Part shown: one piece after another, positions 45,082-54,066 of the stretch
How positions within the stretch are numbered: the stretch's first letter is position 1
Layout: the number at the start of each line of letters is the position of its first letter
From: Bacteroidetes bacterium GWF2_35_48
Lineage (GTDB): Bacteria > Bacteroidota > Bacteroidia > Bacteroidales > GWF2-35-48
Assembly (NCBI GenBank): GCA_001769125.1
Contig: MEOG01000008.1
Span: 40,050-104,049 of the forward strand
Reading direction: 5' to 3'
Length of the DNA: 64,000 nt
Program-made: the position numbers and the translations under genes
Notes under the pieces: generated by a model
The model's database searches: none
Told to the model about the DNA's origin: nothing
The model's input: only the letters and a program-made list of their open reading frames with translations

Positions 45082-45717
45082 TTAATCAGTTTTAATATCC
45101 AACAATTTCGTACCCGAATTTTTTAATAATTTATACGACCATCTGATAATTACAATTGCAGCAGCCATCGAACATAAAGCATCAACCCATACTAAATTCC
45201 ATATCATTGCAACGGTTAAGCCAATTATTGCAGATAAACTTGTCAAAGCATCTGCTAAAACATGCAAATATGCGGCTTTTATGTTTTGATCAGTATCTTC
45301 ATGCTTATGATGAAGAATGAAAGCACTGATAATATTAACAATCAAACCAATTAAAGATACGGCGATAGCTTCTTTATATGATATTTCAACAGGATTAAAA
45401 AAACGAACTACAGCTTCCTTTATAATGTAAAATGTAAAAAATAACAAAATAAAACCACTTGTATAACCGGCGAGCGGAAGTATTTTTTCAGGCTTACCTT
45501 TAAAATTTTTATTTGCTGAAACTTTTCTAAAAAACACATACGCGAGCCAACTGAGACCAATAGCCAAAACATGTGAGCCCATGTGTATCCCATCACTTAA
45601 AAGAGCCAATGAATTCGTAGAAATACCATAAAATATTTCAACAAACATGGTCAGGGCAGTCAACAAAACTACCCAAAGGGTCTTTGTTTCATGTTTATGT
45701 ATATGTTCCATTGTCAT
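45082..45717 (-). CDS. cation diffusion facilitator metal exporter, DmeF/CzcD-like
   Basis: 211 residues (start at 45717, or Met3). His-rich start MEHIHKHETK, then six membrane segments with the transport-site motifs LLSDGIHMGSHV and LHVLADALTSL in the second and fifth helices. CDF proteins exchange Zn, Co, Ni or similar ions for protons across the inner membrane. It is shorter than the usual 300 residues because the C-terminal cytoplasmic regulatory domain is missing; some CDF groups are naturally like this. It follows the TonB-receptor remnant by one base, so an outer-membrane receptor once shared its operon. Confidence 0.9.
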   Translation of the reverse strand: MTMEHIHKHETKTLWVVLLTALTMFVEIFYGISTNSLALLSDGIHMGSHVLAIGLSWLAYVFFRKVSANKNFKGKPEKILPLAGYTSGFILLFFTFYIIKEAVVRFFNPVEISYKEAIAVSLIGLIVNIISAFILHHKHEDTDQNIKAAYLHVLADALTSLSAIIGLTVAMIWNLVWVDALCSMAAAIVIIRWSYKLLKNSGTKLLDIKTD

Positions 45718-45718
45718 T

Positions 45719-46096
45719 TTAATAACTAATCTTCACTCCCATAAAAAAACTTCTCGGTAAAGACGGTCCGTAAATATAACCTGCATCTCTGAATTGTCCC
45801 TTATCAAAATCATTCTGATAACTATTGAGCATGTTTTGAATTCCGCAATTTACATTAATTTTCATTTGTCCATTCACTAAAAACTCATATTGAAACTTCA
45901 TACCGATATCATAAAAATCGGGAGTTTTTCTTTCTGTATCTTCTTGTATATATCCTGAAAAATGCTGAACAAGCATACTGCCTGTATATGTTCCTGACAA
46001 AGATACTAAAAACCGCTTAACAGGCTCATACGTTGCAGTGAGATATCCATAGCGGTCGGGTGAACGAAACATAGTGCGATGCGCTTGTATTATCAT
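45719..46096 (-). pseudogene. C-terminal fragment of a TonB-dependent receptor
   Basis: 125 codons reading MIIQAHRTMFRSPDRYGYLT, then YIYGPSLPRSFFMGVKISY at the end. This is the last part of a TonB-dependent receptor beta barrel; the plug and most of the barrel are missing, and the 160 bases upstream do not code for them in any frame I could read. A signal peptide is absent, so it cannot work. It ends one base before the CDF exporter start, which suggests that a metal-linked receptor-exporter operon was truncated by deletion. Confidence 0.8.
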
Positions 46097-46258
46097 ATCA
46101 TACTTAAATCGAACAAAGGGTAGAAAATATTTAAAATCATCAAATAATTACATACTTGAAAAGAGTAACATTTTAATGAGTAGTAATGATTTAAGAAGCA
46201 ACATTAACCTACATTGCAGCTTTGGGTTAAATTTGAAAAATAAAAAAATAAACCGATT

Positions 46259-47041
46259 TTACTTCAGTTTTATCAATTCGGTTTCAACCTGCTTATTTTT
46301 CCAGCCGAAATTACGAAACCAGTAGGAAATCATAAACCCACAGTAACTACCAGTGCTTTTAAATTCATGATAATAGCGGGTTCCGTCAATGGTATAATGC
46401 GCTGTGGAACGCATTGGATTTCCTGTATGCAGATGAGCGACAAAACTAAAACTTAGCATGCCGCCTTTCTTAAATGCTTTTTCAATACCTGCTGTAAAAC
46501 GAGGGTCAATACTAGTTTGGCTCGAAAAAAGCGCAGATCCGCCGAGGTAAGAAGTATCTGCAACCGAAAATGCATCTCCTTTTCCGTTGTTTGTAATATT
46601 CACAGAATCGGACTGAAAATTCAGCACAACTCCACACCCAATAAAATACCGAATATTCCTGCAATTAAGAGGTGTTTTGTATGCAGCCATAAAAGGTATC
46701 TGAACAACTGGCAGTTGATAACGGAGAGTTGTATTTTTGCGTTGACCGATTTTTCCAATAAGGGAATAATTCTCAAGAATAGTAAATTGAAAACCTGTTT
46801 CTGTAAAACCAAGACCTGACTGGAACATAAACTTATCATTCAGATCATATCTACCTGAAATATCAATCTGACCTGCACCAAAATTATTGCAATCGAAACG
46901 AGCATTGGCTTCCGGCATTCCACCAGTTAGTTGGATATGCGATCCGTGTCCTCCAACCTGAATACCCATTCTCCATTCATTGTTTTGAGAAAAAGCAGAG
47001 AATGCAATAACAGATAAAATTAGTGTGTATATTTTTTTCAT
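46259..47041 (-). CDS. outer-membrane beta-barrel protein
   Basis: 260 residues, signal peptide ending SAFSQ. The mature protein has alternating strands with many aromatic residues (MGIQVGGHGSHIQL, DKFMFQSGLGFTETGFQF, FVAHLHTGNP) and ends in ISYWFRNFGW plus a short charged tail. It looks like the PorT/OmpW-like small barrels of Bacteroidota. No named family. It lies divergent from the DUF4382 lipoprotein gene; TAnnTTTG-type boxes (47059-47066 and 47067-47074 on the minus strand) lie upstream. Confidence 0.75.
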   Translation of the reverse strand: MKKIYTLILSVIAFSAFSQNNEWRMGIQVGGHGSHIQLTGGMPEANARFDCNNFGAGQIDISGRYDLNDKFMFQSGLGFTETGFQFTILENYSLIGKIGQRKNTTLRYQLPVVQIPFMAAYKTPLNCRNIRYFIGCGVVLNFQSDSVNITNNGKGDAFSVADTSYLGGSALFSSQTSIDPRFTAGIEKAFKKGGMLSFSFVAHLHTGNPMRSTAHYTIDGTRYYHEFKSTGSYCGFMISYWFRNFGWKNKQVETELIKLK

Positions 47042-47203
47042 GGTTAAGTAATTTAGAACAAATATACAAAATTATTCTATTACCAATAATTAATTTTGAA
47101 AAAAAATCATATATAAAATAAGCTTAGGAAAAGATATGGAGCTATCGTTAATGAAATTCTATTTTAAATATTAAAAAACTCATCTTTGTTAAATTTTACT
47201 TGG

Positions 47204-47291
47204 TAAATTTGCATTCAATAAAAAAATATTATACCTGTATCAAAACAAGTATTTTTACGTGTCATATATTTACATTTAAAGTCTATTTTTG
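47204..47291 (+). promoter_or_regulatory. two candidate -7 boxes before the DUF4382 lipoprotein gene
   Basis: TAAATTTG at 47204-47211 and TATTTTTG at 47284-47291 both fit TAnnTTTG. Only the first has a TTTG upstream (47185-47188), and its spacing is 15 bases. The 47042-47341 gap otherwise holds AT-rich DNA without a gene. Confidence 0.4.
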
Positions 47292-47341
47292 TAAATAAAA
47301 ATTTTACGAATACTAAAAATTTAATTAAAAATCTATAAATT

Positions 47342-48439
47342 ATGAAACTGAAAACAATAGGCTCTCTGATGGTAATTGTATTTTTAACAATTCAACTATT
47401 TACAGGATGTAAAAAAGACAAGGACAATTCCGATACAACGACAAAGGGTACTGTCAGTATGAAAATCGGTGATGCCCGTATTTCACGAACAAGTAAAGAT
47501 ATAAATGGAGCAGTTGTTGACCCATCAAAATTAACAAAGTGCGAAATTAAATTGTCCTCCATTAAATTAAAAAAGAGCGATGGTACCTATGAAGACATTT
47601 TATCAGCACCTGCTACTGTTGACCTGAGAAATTTTCAGGGAACAGTTACAAGTTTATTATCTGTAAACATTCCAATTGGCAGTTATACCGCAGTTAAAGT
47701 TGCAGTATCCGGTGCAAGCACAACCTACGATGGAAATAATTACACTGCATCAACAACAACTACTGCATCAGTTACACTTTCAAATATTTCAATGACCGTT
47801 ACACAGGGTGTTCCTAATGCATTCAGCAGTGGTGAAATTTTATTTGAATTGCCATTAGCATTTACACTTTATAGCGCCAGTGATATTGAAAATATTCGGC
47901 TGCAATTTGATGCCATTGCTTCAACATATTTAGTACCTTATACATATCAGACATACACGTGGAACTTTGCAGGGATTAATTCAATTCCCAATGTTGGGGT
48001 TATTCTTGAAGAAGGTATCCAGCAAATTAAACACTCCCCTCCACTTGGAATTTCTATCACATCGGGTGCTTCTGTAAATTATTATGGACTTCATACATTT
48101 TACGATTTCAAACAAAAAGGCGGCACTATTAATTCGCATACATCTCAACACGTTTTTAGGGGCGAAAATGGCAACCTGTTAGTTGATGCCGAAACGATGG
48201 CAGTAAATTCAAACCCACTAACCCCAAACACAATTTCTGCAACAGGTGAAACAGATGTGCGTGCTGATGAAACTTTTAATTATTCTCAAATAGTAGCCTA
48301 TCTGAATGGTCAGGGTTATTCCATAACATCCGGAAAAACTTATTATTTCAGCCTCAGAAAAACATGGAATATTACTACGGATGGAACGACTTACAACATG
48401 ACCCGTATTTGTGAACCTATTCCTGTTACAATTCCATAA
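47342..48439 (+). CDS. DUF4382-domain lipoprotein
   Basis: 365 residues. Lipoprotein signal with lipobox LFTGC (Cys about residue 23), then a short Lys/Asp linker. Residues about 35-190 match the DUF4382 plan: GTVSMKIGDARI, LTKCEIKLSSIKLKKSDG, and VDLRNFQGTVTSLLSVNIPIGSYTAVKVAV. The C-terminal half is beta-rich. DUF4382 proteins are found on the cell envelope and their role is unknown. It probably shares a unit with the 48483-49247 barrel, 43 bases downstream. Confidence 0.85.
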   Translation: MKLKTIGSLMVIVFLTIQLFTGCKKDKDNSDTTTKGTVSMKIGDARISRTSKDINGAVVDPSKLTKCEIKLSSIKLKKSDGTYEDILSAPATVDLRNFQGTVTSLLSVNIPIGSYTAVKVAVSGASTTYDGNNYTASTTTTASVTLSNISMTVTQGVPNAFSSGEILFELPLAFTLYSASDIENIRLQFDAIASTYLVPYTYQTYTWNFAGINSIPNVGVILEEGIQQIKHSPPLGISITSGASVNYYGLHTFYDFKQKGGTINSHTSQHVFRGENGNLLVDAETMAVNSNPLTPNTISATGETDVRADETFNYSQIVAYLNGQGYSITSGKTYYFSLRKTWNITTDGTTYNMTRICEPIPVTIP

Positions 48440-48482
48440 ACCAAATGTATTTTAATATCATAATATCCTAAATTTTATCATT

Positions 48483-49247
48483 ATGAATCGAATTTTAGTT
48501 GCACTTATATTCGTTATTTTTGCAATCCCTGTTTTTTCACAAGACAATTCAGTAGAATTTGGATTGTTCGGATTGATCAACCGTAACCTGAATTTTAATT
48601 ATGAACGAAAATTAACTGATTATGCTTCTGCCAACATGGGCTTTGGATATCTACTGCCCGGAGCGCCTCCACATGTAAATACGGTACTTGATATTTTAAC
48701 CGATGCAGATACTGAAGGGTATGTTGAGGATGCTTTGCGGAATATGAAATTTAGTGCAGTTAGTTTTACACCCGAACTGCGTTATTATTTTGAAAAAAGT
48801 GGCTGCAAAGGACTATATTTTGGAGGATATGCAAAATATGCAAACTACTGTTACACTTCACAATATACTTCGGATGTTAATTACTCAAACAGTTCCGGTC
48901 AATCGCAAACAAAAAAAGATGTTGTGTTTACCTTATCCGGTAAATTTCATACACTAGGGGCAGGTTTGTCTTTAGGATATAAGTGGATAATTGAAGAAAA
49001 ATTTGTTGTAGACTGGTGTATTGCCGCACCGGGATTAATCTATGGTTTTTCTAAAGCAAATGTTGTAGCTCCTGAATTTCCTCCGGAAGAATCCATCACA
49101 GATTTTGTAAAAAATGAGCTTGATGTTATTCCCGATTTCCTTGGGAAAATTAATGTATCGGAAGTTAGCAAAATTGAAGCACAGGGTGTGTGGAAAAAAA
49201 TATATCCTACTTGTCGCTTTAATTTATCTATAGGGTATTTATTTTAA
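48483..49247 (+). CDS. outer-membrane beta-barrel-like protein
   Basis: 254 residues, signal peptide ending AIPVFSQ. Alternating strands such as VEFGLFGLINRNLNFNYER, GLYFGGYAKYANYCY, KFHTLGAGLSLGYKWI and the end FNLSIGYLF suggest a small barrel similar to the DUF3575 type. Paired with the DUF4382 lipoprotein gene upstream. No function assigned. Confidence 0.72.
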   Translation: MNRILVALIFVIFAIPVFSQDNSVEFGLFGLINRNLNFNYERKLTDYASANMGFGYLLPGAPPHVNTVLDILTDADTEGYVEDALRNMKFSAVSFTPELRYYFEKSGCKGLYFGGYAKYANYCYTSQYTSDVNYSNSSGQSQTKKDVVFTLSGKFHTLGAGLSLGYKWIIEEKFVVDWCIAAPGLIYGFSKANVVAPEFPPEESITDFVKNELDVIPDFLGKINVSEVSKIEAQGVWKKIYPTCRFNLSIGYLF

Positions 49248-49353
49248 CAATTATTGCATTGTTGAGGATTTATCGAAGAAAAAATCATTCGAAAGTAGCT
49301 TGTATATATTTTGTGAAACATTAATCATTGCTAATTATTTTTCATTACATGAA

Positions 49354-51468
49354 TTAAAAAAATACCCGAAACAACATCGAAATATTTCGTAAGGAGCTTC
49401 CCTTCACCGGAATTCGCACACTGCCATCATTAGAGTATCGGTATGAATAAACATGTTCAAAGCCTAATAGATTGCCGAAATTCAGCATAATGGTTGTTAA
49501 TCCCTTTGCAAATAATTTTGGTTCAATAATAAAATTCAGACTCAAATCATGGACATCGGGTGTATGGTCGTTCAGAAAATCGGGGTTATTCGGATTGTAA
49601 TACGGTCTTCCTGAAGTATAATTGTAAGTGATTCCCGGATAGGTTTTAAACCTTTTTAAATGATATCTGAAAACAAGATAAACATTATTGCTTGCAGCAA
49701 ATGAAGGCATAACAGGATAAGGATAATCCAAAAAATTCCTTTCCGTTTTCAGATAAGAATACGATACCCAGTATTCAACATTTCTGAATGTTTTTTTATC
49801 TCTGACAAACACATCCAGACCTCCGGCATAGCCACTCCCGTTATTTGAAAAAACATTTGCTCCCGACTTTAATAAATCTGCATAATTTTTATAATACAAT
49901 TCACAACGTACAATTAACGAATCAGAAATATGCTCGAAATTCAATATATAATGAGAAGATTTTTCATATCCCAAATCTTTCATGTTGTAATTTTTATAGA
50001 GCATATCATTCTCTTCGGGTAGCTGATAAAAATCCCCATAACTAAAAGCAAACTGACTGAATTTTCCTGTTTTGTAAGAAAGTGAAGCGCGCGGAGCAAT
50101 GTTGTAATTATCTACAATATTACTGTTTTCAAACCGTAAACCCGCACGCAGAGCCAATTTCTGAGTCAGATAAATATCCGATTCAACATAAGGTGCATAA
50201 TAAAATCCATTCCTGTCAAAATTAGTTCCGCTTAAATCAGAGATATATTGTGAGTTATTAAACTCTGCACCAAACCTAAGTTTCGACAAGTCTCCATAAA
50301 AATATGTCATAGTAGAACGACCCTGAAAAATATTGTTTGCCATCTTCATAGAAATCGTATCATTCATAATATTATCTTCATTAAAAGAAAATGAAAATGC
50401 TGAAAACATTGATAACTTATCAGATAAAACCTCTTTAATATTTATATTGGAAAACACATTTTTATTTTTCATTTCATATAAATATGTATCAGAAAAATTA
50501 GTAGCAGGATCAGGTTTATTCAAAGAGCTGTAGGACTGATTCAAATTAACATAAGCCTTCAGCATTCCTGTTTTGGATGTCTTATAATATAAAATAATAT
50601 CAGAACCCATATTGTAGGGCGTTCCGTTCCAATCCTGATATTGCTTGTTGATACTATAATTTAAAGCCTGATTCGTATAATTTCCAGATATGCCCACAGC
50701 AGATTTTTCCAAACGGTGAAAGTGTGTGTACATAATATTGTTGTTATTTATTCTGAAAATGTTCCAGGTAGTATCAGGCATAGGTTTAATATCAAGAAGC
50801 AACACAGAAGATAATGCCTGCCCGTACTGCGCAGAGTAGCCGCCTGTAGAAAAATTAATATCATTAAAAAGAAATGGAAGATATCGGCTTTTTTGCGAAA
50901 CATCCGGAACACTTGAAAAATAGGGATTCGGCGCAACAATACCATCAATCAGAGTTTTGGCTTCAAAATTTGCGCCTCCTCTAACAAACAAACCTTCTTC
51001 TACTCCTGTTTGCTGCGAGCCGGGCAAAACACTTAAAGCAGATGCAAGATCACCCATAGCACCAGTTGCCTGAACTATGTCGCGGGGTTTCACCGTAACT
51101 AATTTTTTAGAGCTCACTGCCTCAAAAGAACCGGCTGAAATATTTACCGTATTAAGTTCTGTATATTTTACACGTAATACAACATTGGCTATTTGCTCTC
51201 CGGCATCAGGACTGAATTTCTTTTCTACAGGCTCATGCCCCACCATAGAATACACAAGGACAAATGAATCCTGCTCATTAATAATTAAGGAATAATAACC
51301 ATTCTGATCACTAGCTGTGCCAATTGTTTTTCCCTTAACCTTAATATTAACTCCGATAAGCGTCTCTTTTTTTTTTGTAGAAATAGTACCCTTTACTGTA
51401 GTTTGAGCAATGCTGTAGCAAGTGAAAGCAACAATAAAAAAAGTCAGTAAAATGTATTTAAAAAACAT
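49354..51468 (-). CDS. TonB-dependent receptor with carboxypeptidase-like regulatory domain
   Basis: 704 residues from the start at 51468 (MFFKYILLTFFIVAF), which gives a clean signal peptide and sits downstream of a promoter. Residues about 22-105 are a carboxypeptidase-regulatory-like domain (TTVKGTISTKKKETLIGVNI), then a plug domain (DLASALSVLPGSQQTG, GLFVRGGANFEAKTLIDG, GGYSAQYGQALSSVL), and a 22-strand barrel to the last strand SMLFRVFF. It imports a substrate across the outer membrane using TonB energy. No SusD partner is next to it, so the substrate is more likely a metal complex or small molecule than a glycan; this is inference. Confidence 0.93.
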   Translation of the reverse strand: MFFKYILLTFFIVAFTCYSIAQTTVKGTISTKKKETLIGVNIKVKGKTIGTASDQNGYYSLIINEQDSFVLVYSMVGHEPVEKKFSPDAGEQIANVVLRVKYTELNTVNISAGSFEAVSSKKLVTVKPRDIVQATGAMGDLASALSVLPGSQQTGVEEGLFVRGGANFEAKTLIDGIVAPNPYFSSVPDVSQKSRYLPFLFNDINFSTGGYSAQYGQALSSVLLLDIKPMPDTTWNIFRINNNNIMYTHFHRLEKSAVGISGNYTNQALNYSINKQYQDWNGTPYNMGSDIILYYKTSKTGMLKAYVNLNQSYSSLNKPDPATNFSDTYLYEMKNKNVFSNINIKEVLSDKLSMFSAFSFSFNEDNIMNDTISMKMANNIFQGRSTMTYFYGDLSKLRFGAEFNNSQYISDLSGTNFDRNGFYYAPYVESDIYLTQKLALRAGLRFENSNIVDNYNIAPRASLSYKTGKFSQFAFSYGDFYQLPEENDMLYKNYNMKDLGYEKSSHYILNFEHISDSLIVRCELYYKNYADLLKSGANVFSNNGSGYAGGLDVFVRDKKTFRNVEYWVSYSYLKTERNFLDYPYPVMPSFAASNNVYLVFRYHLKRFKTYPGITYNYTSGRPYYNPNNPDFLNDHTPDVHDLSLNFIIEPKLFAKGLTTIMLNFGNLLGFEHVYSYRYSNDGSVRIPVKGSSLRNISMLFRVFF

Positions 51469-51492
51469 AATTTTTTTTAAGAAATAATGTTG

Positions 51493-51520
51493 CAAAAGTA
51501 AATAAAAAACAACATTCCAA
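51493..51520 (-). promoter_or_regulatory. promoter of the TonB receptor gene
   Basis: On the minus strand TTG (51520-51518), 17 bases, TACTTTTG (51500-51493), 25 bases before the ATG at 51468. Confidence 0.6.
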
Positions 51521-51590
51521 TGTTAAAGAGTTGTTAAACAAAAAATGGAGTTCTTTTGTAAACGTATAAAACTTAACTTTTTCACTTTTT

Positions 51591-51622
51591 CTGCAACATG
51601 CAACCTGCAACTTGCAACCTGA
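51591..51622. repeat. short AACCTGC-type heptamer repeat
   Basis: Four to five imperfect copies of (A)ACATGC / AACCTGC / AACTTGC in tandem, the same unit as at 15622-15700. Confidence 0.85.
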
Positions 51623-51677
51623 TAAGTAACGAATTTAGCAATTTGAGTATGAGTTTAACGTTTCAACAATTCCAATC

Positions 51678-52748
51678 CTAAAAAACCTTCAACACACCAG
51701 GGCTTTCAGGTCTTCCCAAATCCTTACCATTTTTACCTATAAATTTATCTTCCGGATTATATTTTATGTTCATTTTTTTCAATAAAGAATCTACAGATAC
51801 CTGATGTACCTGCAAGCCGGAATCCCAAGGGTCATAACCCAACACAAGCGCAGCAAGTTCTTCAAAAGTCAGAACCGGTATTCCATAGCCTGCGTCATCA
51901 TACGTAATTCCATCCATTTCTGCAATTACATATTGCCAGCGATCCATAAAAAAAGTGCAACCCGGACAATTCGCAATAATCAAATCCGGCTTATAATCTT
52001 TCATGGATTCAAATTTCTTTTTTGTGTTCGCAACAGAATATCCGCGATTCGCTTTTATTAAATATTGCCTGAAACCAAATCCACAACAATGCCTACGCTC
52101 GGGATAATCCAAACGTTCCCCGCCCCATTCGTCTATCATACCTCCTAAAACATAAGGATATTCTGCGCCACCAATTCCCTTTGATGGAAAAATTTTCGCA
52201 TAATGACAACCAATGTGCTCAACTATTTTCAAAGGTTCTCCTGTAGATGCATTCACAAGTTTATACGTTGCTTTTTGCGCGATTTCTTTTCTATATTTAA
52301 AAATAATATCGCTGGTATGAACAAGATTTTTGGGTGGAATAAATTCTTTTCCTGTAGCATTTTTCAGAGCTGTTTTTGTCTTCTCAAGGGTTTCTGGAAA
52401 ATGCTTCCATGTTTCTAATATTTCTGTGTAAATACCAAAAGAAGTAACACAGGAACAAATAAAATTCTCATAACCTGCTTCATTCATAAGCGCAAACTGC
52501 CGCGCAACAACAGTCATGGTTGTTTCCATTGGAACGATTCCGGAATGATAAGCAATGCCCGTACATGTTGTTTGCAGAGGATCGTCGTATACGTCTTTAT
52601 GAAGCTCGTCTTTTAAAATTTTCAATAATATTTCTTCAGCAGCAGGAAAAAAATTCTGGCGAATACAACTGCGCGCAAAATAATAATGATCATCAGCAAT
52701 TTCTTTCTGATAGGAAAGCCAGAGATTTGATTTTTTAATATTTGTCAT
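51678..52748 (-). CDS. heterodisulfide reductase subunit B-like protein
   Basis: 356 residues. HdrB binds special [4Fe-4S] clusters through CCG domains and reduces disulfides. The C-terminal CCG motif is complete: HIGCHYAKIFP, then RHCCGFGF, then NCPGCTFFMDRW. The first motif is partial (TCTGIAYHSG, FICSCVTSFG). HdrA is absent from the window. It belongs with HdrC-like 53256-53957 but is separated by an opposite-strand gene. In bacteria such Hdr-like proteins take part in thiol or sulfur redox with other electron carriers, fitting the thioredoxin-rich cluster. Confidence 0.88.
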   Translation of the reverse strand: MTNIKKSNLWLSYQKEIADDHYYFARSCIRQNFFPAAEEILLKILKDELHKDVYDDPLQTTCTGIAYHSGIVPMETTMTVVARQFALMNEAGYENFICSCVTSFGIYTEILETWKHFPETLEKTKTALKNATGKEFIPPKNLVHTSDIIFKYRKEIAQKATYKLVNASTGEPLKIVEHIGCHYAKIFPSKGIGGAEYPYVLGGMIDEWGGERLDYPERRHCCGFGFRQYLIKANRGYSVANTKKKFESMKDYKPDLIIANCPGCTFFMDRWQYVIAEMDGITYDDAGYGIPVLTFEELAALVLGYDPWDSGLQVHQVSVDSLLKKMNIKYNPEDKFIGKNGKDLGRPESPGVLKVF

Positions 52749-52794
52749 AAATAAATAAATTCAAAAATTATCTTTACAATTTTATAAATACACA

Positions 52795-53271
52795 ATGCGC
52801 ATTTTCGGAAAACCTCCAATTTCAGGGTTTATATTTATACCCGGCAAACTCTGCTTGTTTGTTAGTATTTTCTTTTTTACTGTTCGCATCTATTGGCCGC
52901 AACACTTATTATGGAAAAACCAAGTGGGTGATACTATCGCAATGTTTCTTTTTTTTATCGGTATAATAATCACACTCGGCTCTGTTCTTAACATTGGTAA
53001 TTCTTTAAGCATGGGACTACCCGGAGCAAAGACAAAACTAATCACAATAGGACTCTACAAATACAGCAGAAACCCAATGTATCTTGGTCTTTTTGCAATT
53101 GTTACCGCATCATGCATCTTTACTCCCCATGTAATAAATTTTATTTGTGCTATATTTGTTATATATGTCCATCATACAATAATTCTTGCTGAAGAAAAAT
53201 TTCTTAAAAATCGTTTTCAAAAAGATTGGGATAAATATAAGAAGGAAGTACACCGCTATTTTTCTTTTTGA
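52795..53271 (+). CDS. isoprenylcysteine carboxyl methyltransferase-like membrane protein
   Basis: 158 residues with four predicted membrane segments. The signature of the ICMT/phospholipid methyltransferase family is present: GLYKYSRNPMYLGLFAI, then EEKFLKNRFQKDWDKYKKEVHRYF. Such enzymes transfer a methyl group from S-adenosylmethionine to a lipid or lipid-linked substrate in the membrane; bacterial substrates are mostly unknown. The gene points against its neighbours, lying divergent from hdrB and overlapping the end of hdrC by 16 bases, so it looks inserted between the two. Confidence 0.88.
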   Translation: MRIFGKPPISGFIFIPGKLCLFVSIFFFTVRIYWPQHLLWKNQVGDTIAMFLFFIGIIITLGSVLNIGNSLSMGLPGAKTKLITIGLYKYSRNPMYLGLFAIVTASCIFTPHVINFICAIFVIYVHHTIILAEEKFLKNRFQKDWDKYKKEVHRYFSF

Positions 53272-53957
53272 TTCCCGTCATAAATAAATTTAAAATATTC
53301 ATTCTGCTTTCCTTCTCCAGATTTCAGATTCATCTCACTGGCTTTTTGTTTAGAAAATCTTTCAATTTTTTCAAACCTTTCTGTTGCGCCTGTTTCATCA
53401 AAAATCTTTTTCAAATCCTGCAATGAGGAATCAGAAATTATTCGCATCCCTCCTGCTCCTTTTTTATTGTAATTGGTTCCAAATTTTTCAGATAAAGATG
53501 CAATATTTTTCTTAAGCCAATTCCAGACAGGACCTTGTTCCGGAAACATTTCTGTGTTGATTTCATCCGTATGAACGCAATAACCATATTTGAGAATATC
53601 ATCACCAATCATTCGCTTCAAAGCAAGCTGCTGGCGACCTTTTTCTGATTCTACAAAATAACCAAGCTCCGTTGAAAGTGCGCGTAATGCCTGAATAACA
53701 TAACCTGGTGTGTTGTTCCGCGGACATCTAGTTTTACATGATAAACACTCTCCACAATACCATATAGAGTCAGCCTTTAATAATTCGATTAATTGTTCTT
53801 CATCGCGGCTCTGAACAATATTCATTATTGTCTTGGGATTATAATCATAAAAACCGGCAGCAGGACAGATTGCGGTGCAGGTTCCACAATTAATACAGGC
53901 ATTCAAACCTTCTATAAAACGTATATCTTCAGAAAGCATCTCAAAAATATTTTTCAT
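53256..53957 (-). CDS. heterodisulfide reductase subunit C-like iron-sulfur protein
   Basis: 233 residues. Two [4Fe-4S] cluster motifs near the N-terminus: CINCGTCTAICP (residues about 17-28) and CGECLSCKTRCP (about 65-76). Helical C-terminal region. HdrC passes electrons between the HdrB active site and an electron donor. It lies in the redox gene cluster read toward lower positions and was probably next to hdrB before the methyltransferase gene came between. Loss of HdrA suggests use of another donor such as a ferredoxin. Confidence 0.88.
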   Translation of the reverse strand: MKNIFEMLSEDIRFIEGLNACINCGTCTAICPAAGFYDYNPKTIMNIVQSRDEEQLIELLKADSIWYCGECLSCKTRCPRNNTPGYVIQALRALSTELGYFVESEKGRQQLALKRMIGDDILKYGYCVHTDEINTEMFPEQGPVWNWLKKNIASLSEKFGTNYNKKGAGGMRIISDSSLQDLKKIFDETGATERFEKIERFSKQKASEMNLKSGEGKQNEYFKFIYDGNQKEK

Positions 53958-54066
53958 ATTTCAAATTAAAATCAAATTTTAAAATTAAGAATAATTGATA
54001 AAAGAAAAATATTTGCAGCAGAATATTTAAACCATCATGACGAATGTCATCTAAGCTGAATTGTCC

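Noticed and set aside
46074..46325. 83-codon plus-strand frame opposite the receptor remnant
   Set aside because: It is Asn/Lys-rich, overlaps two minus-strand coding ends and has no supporting signals.
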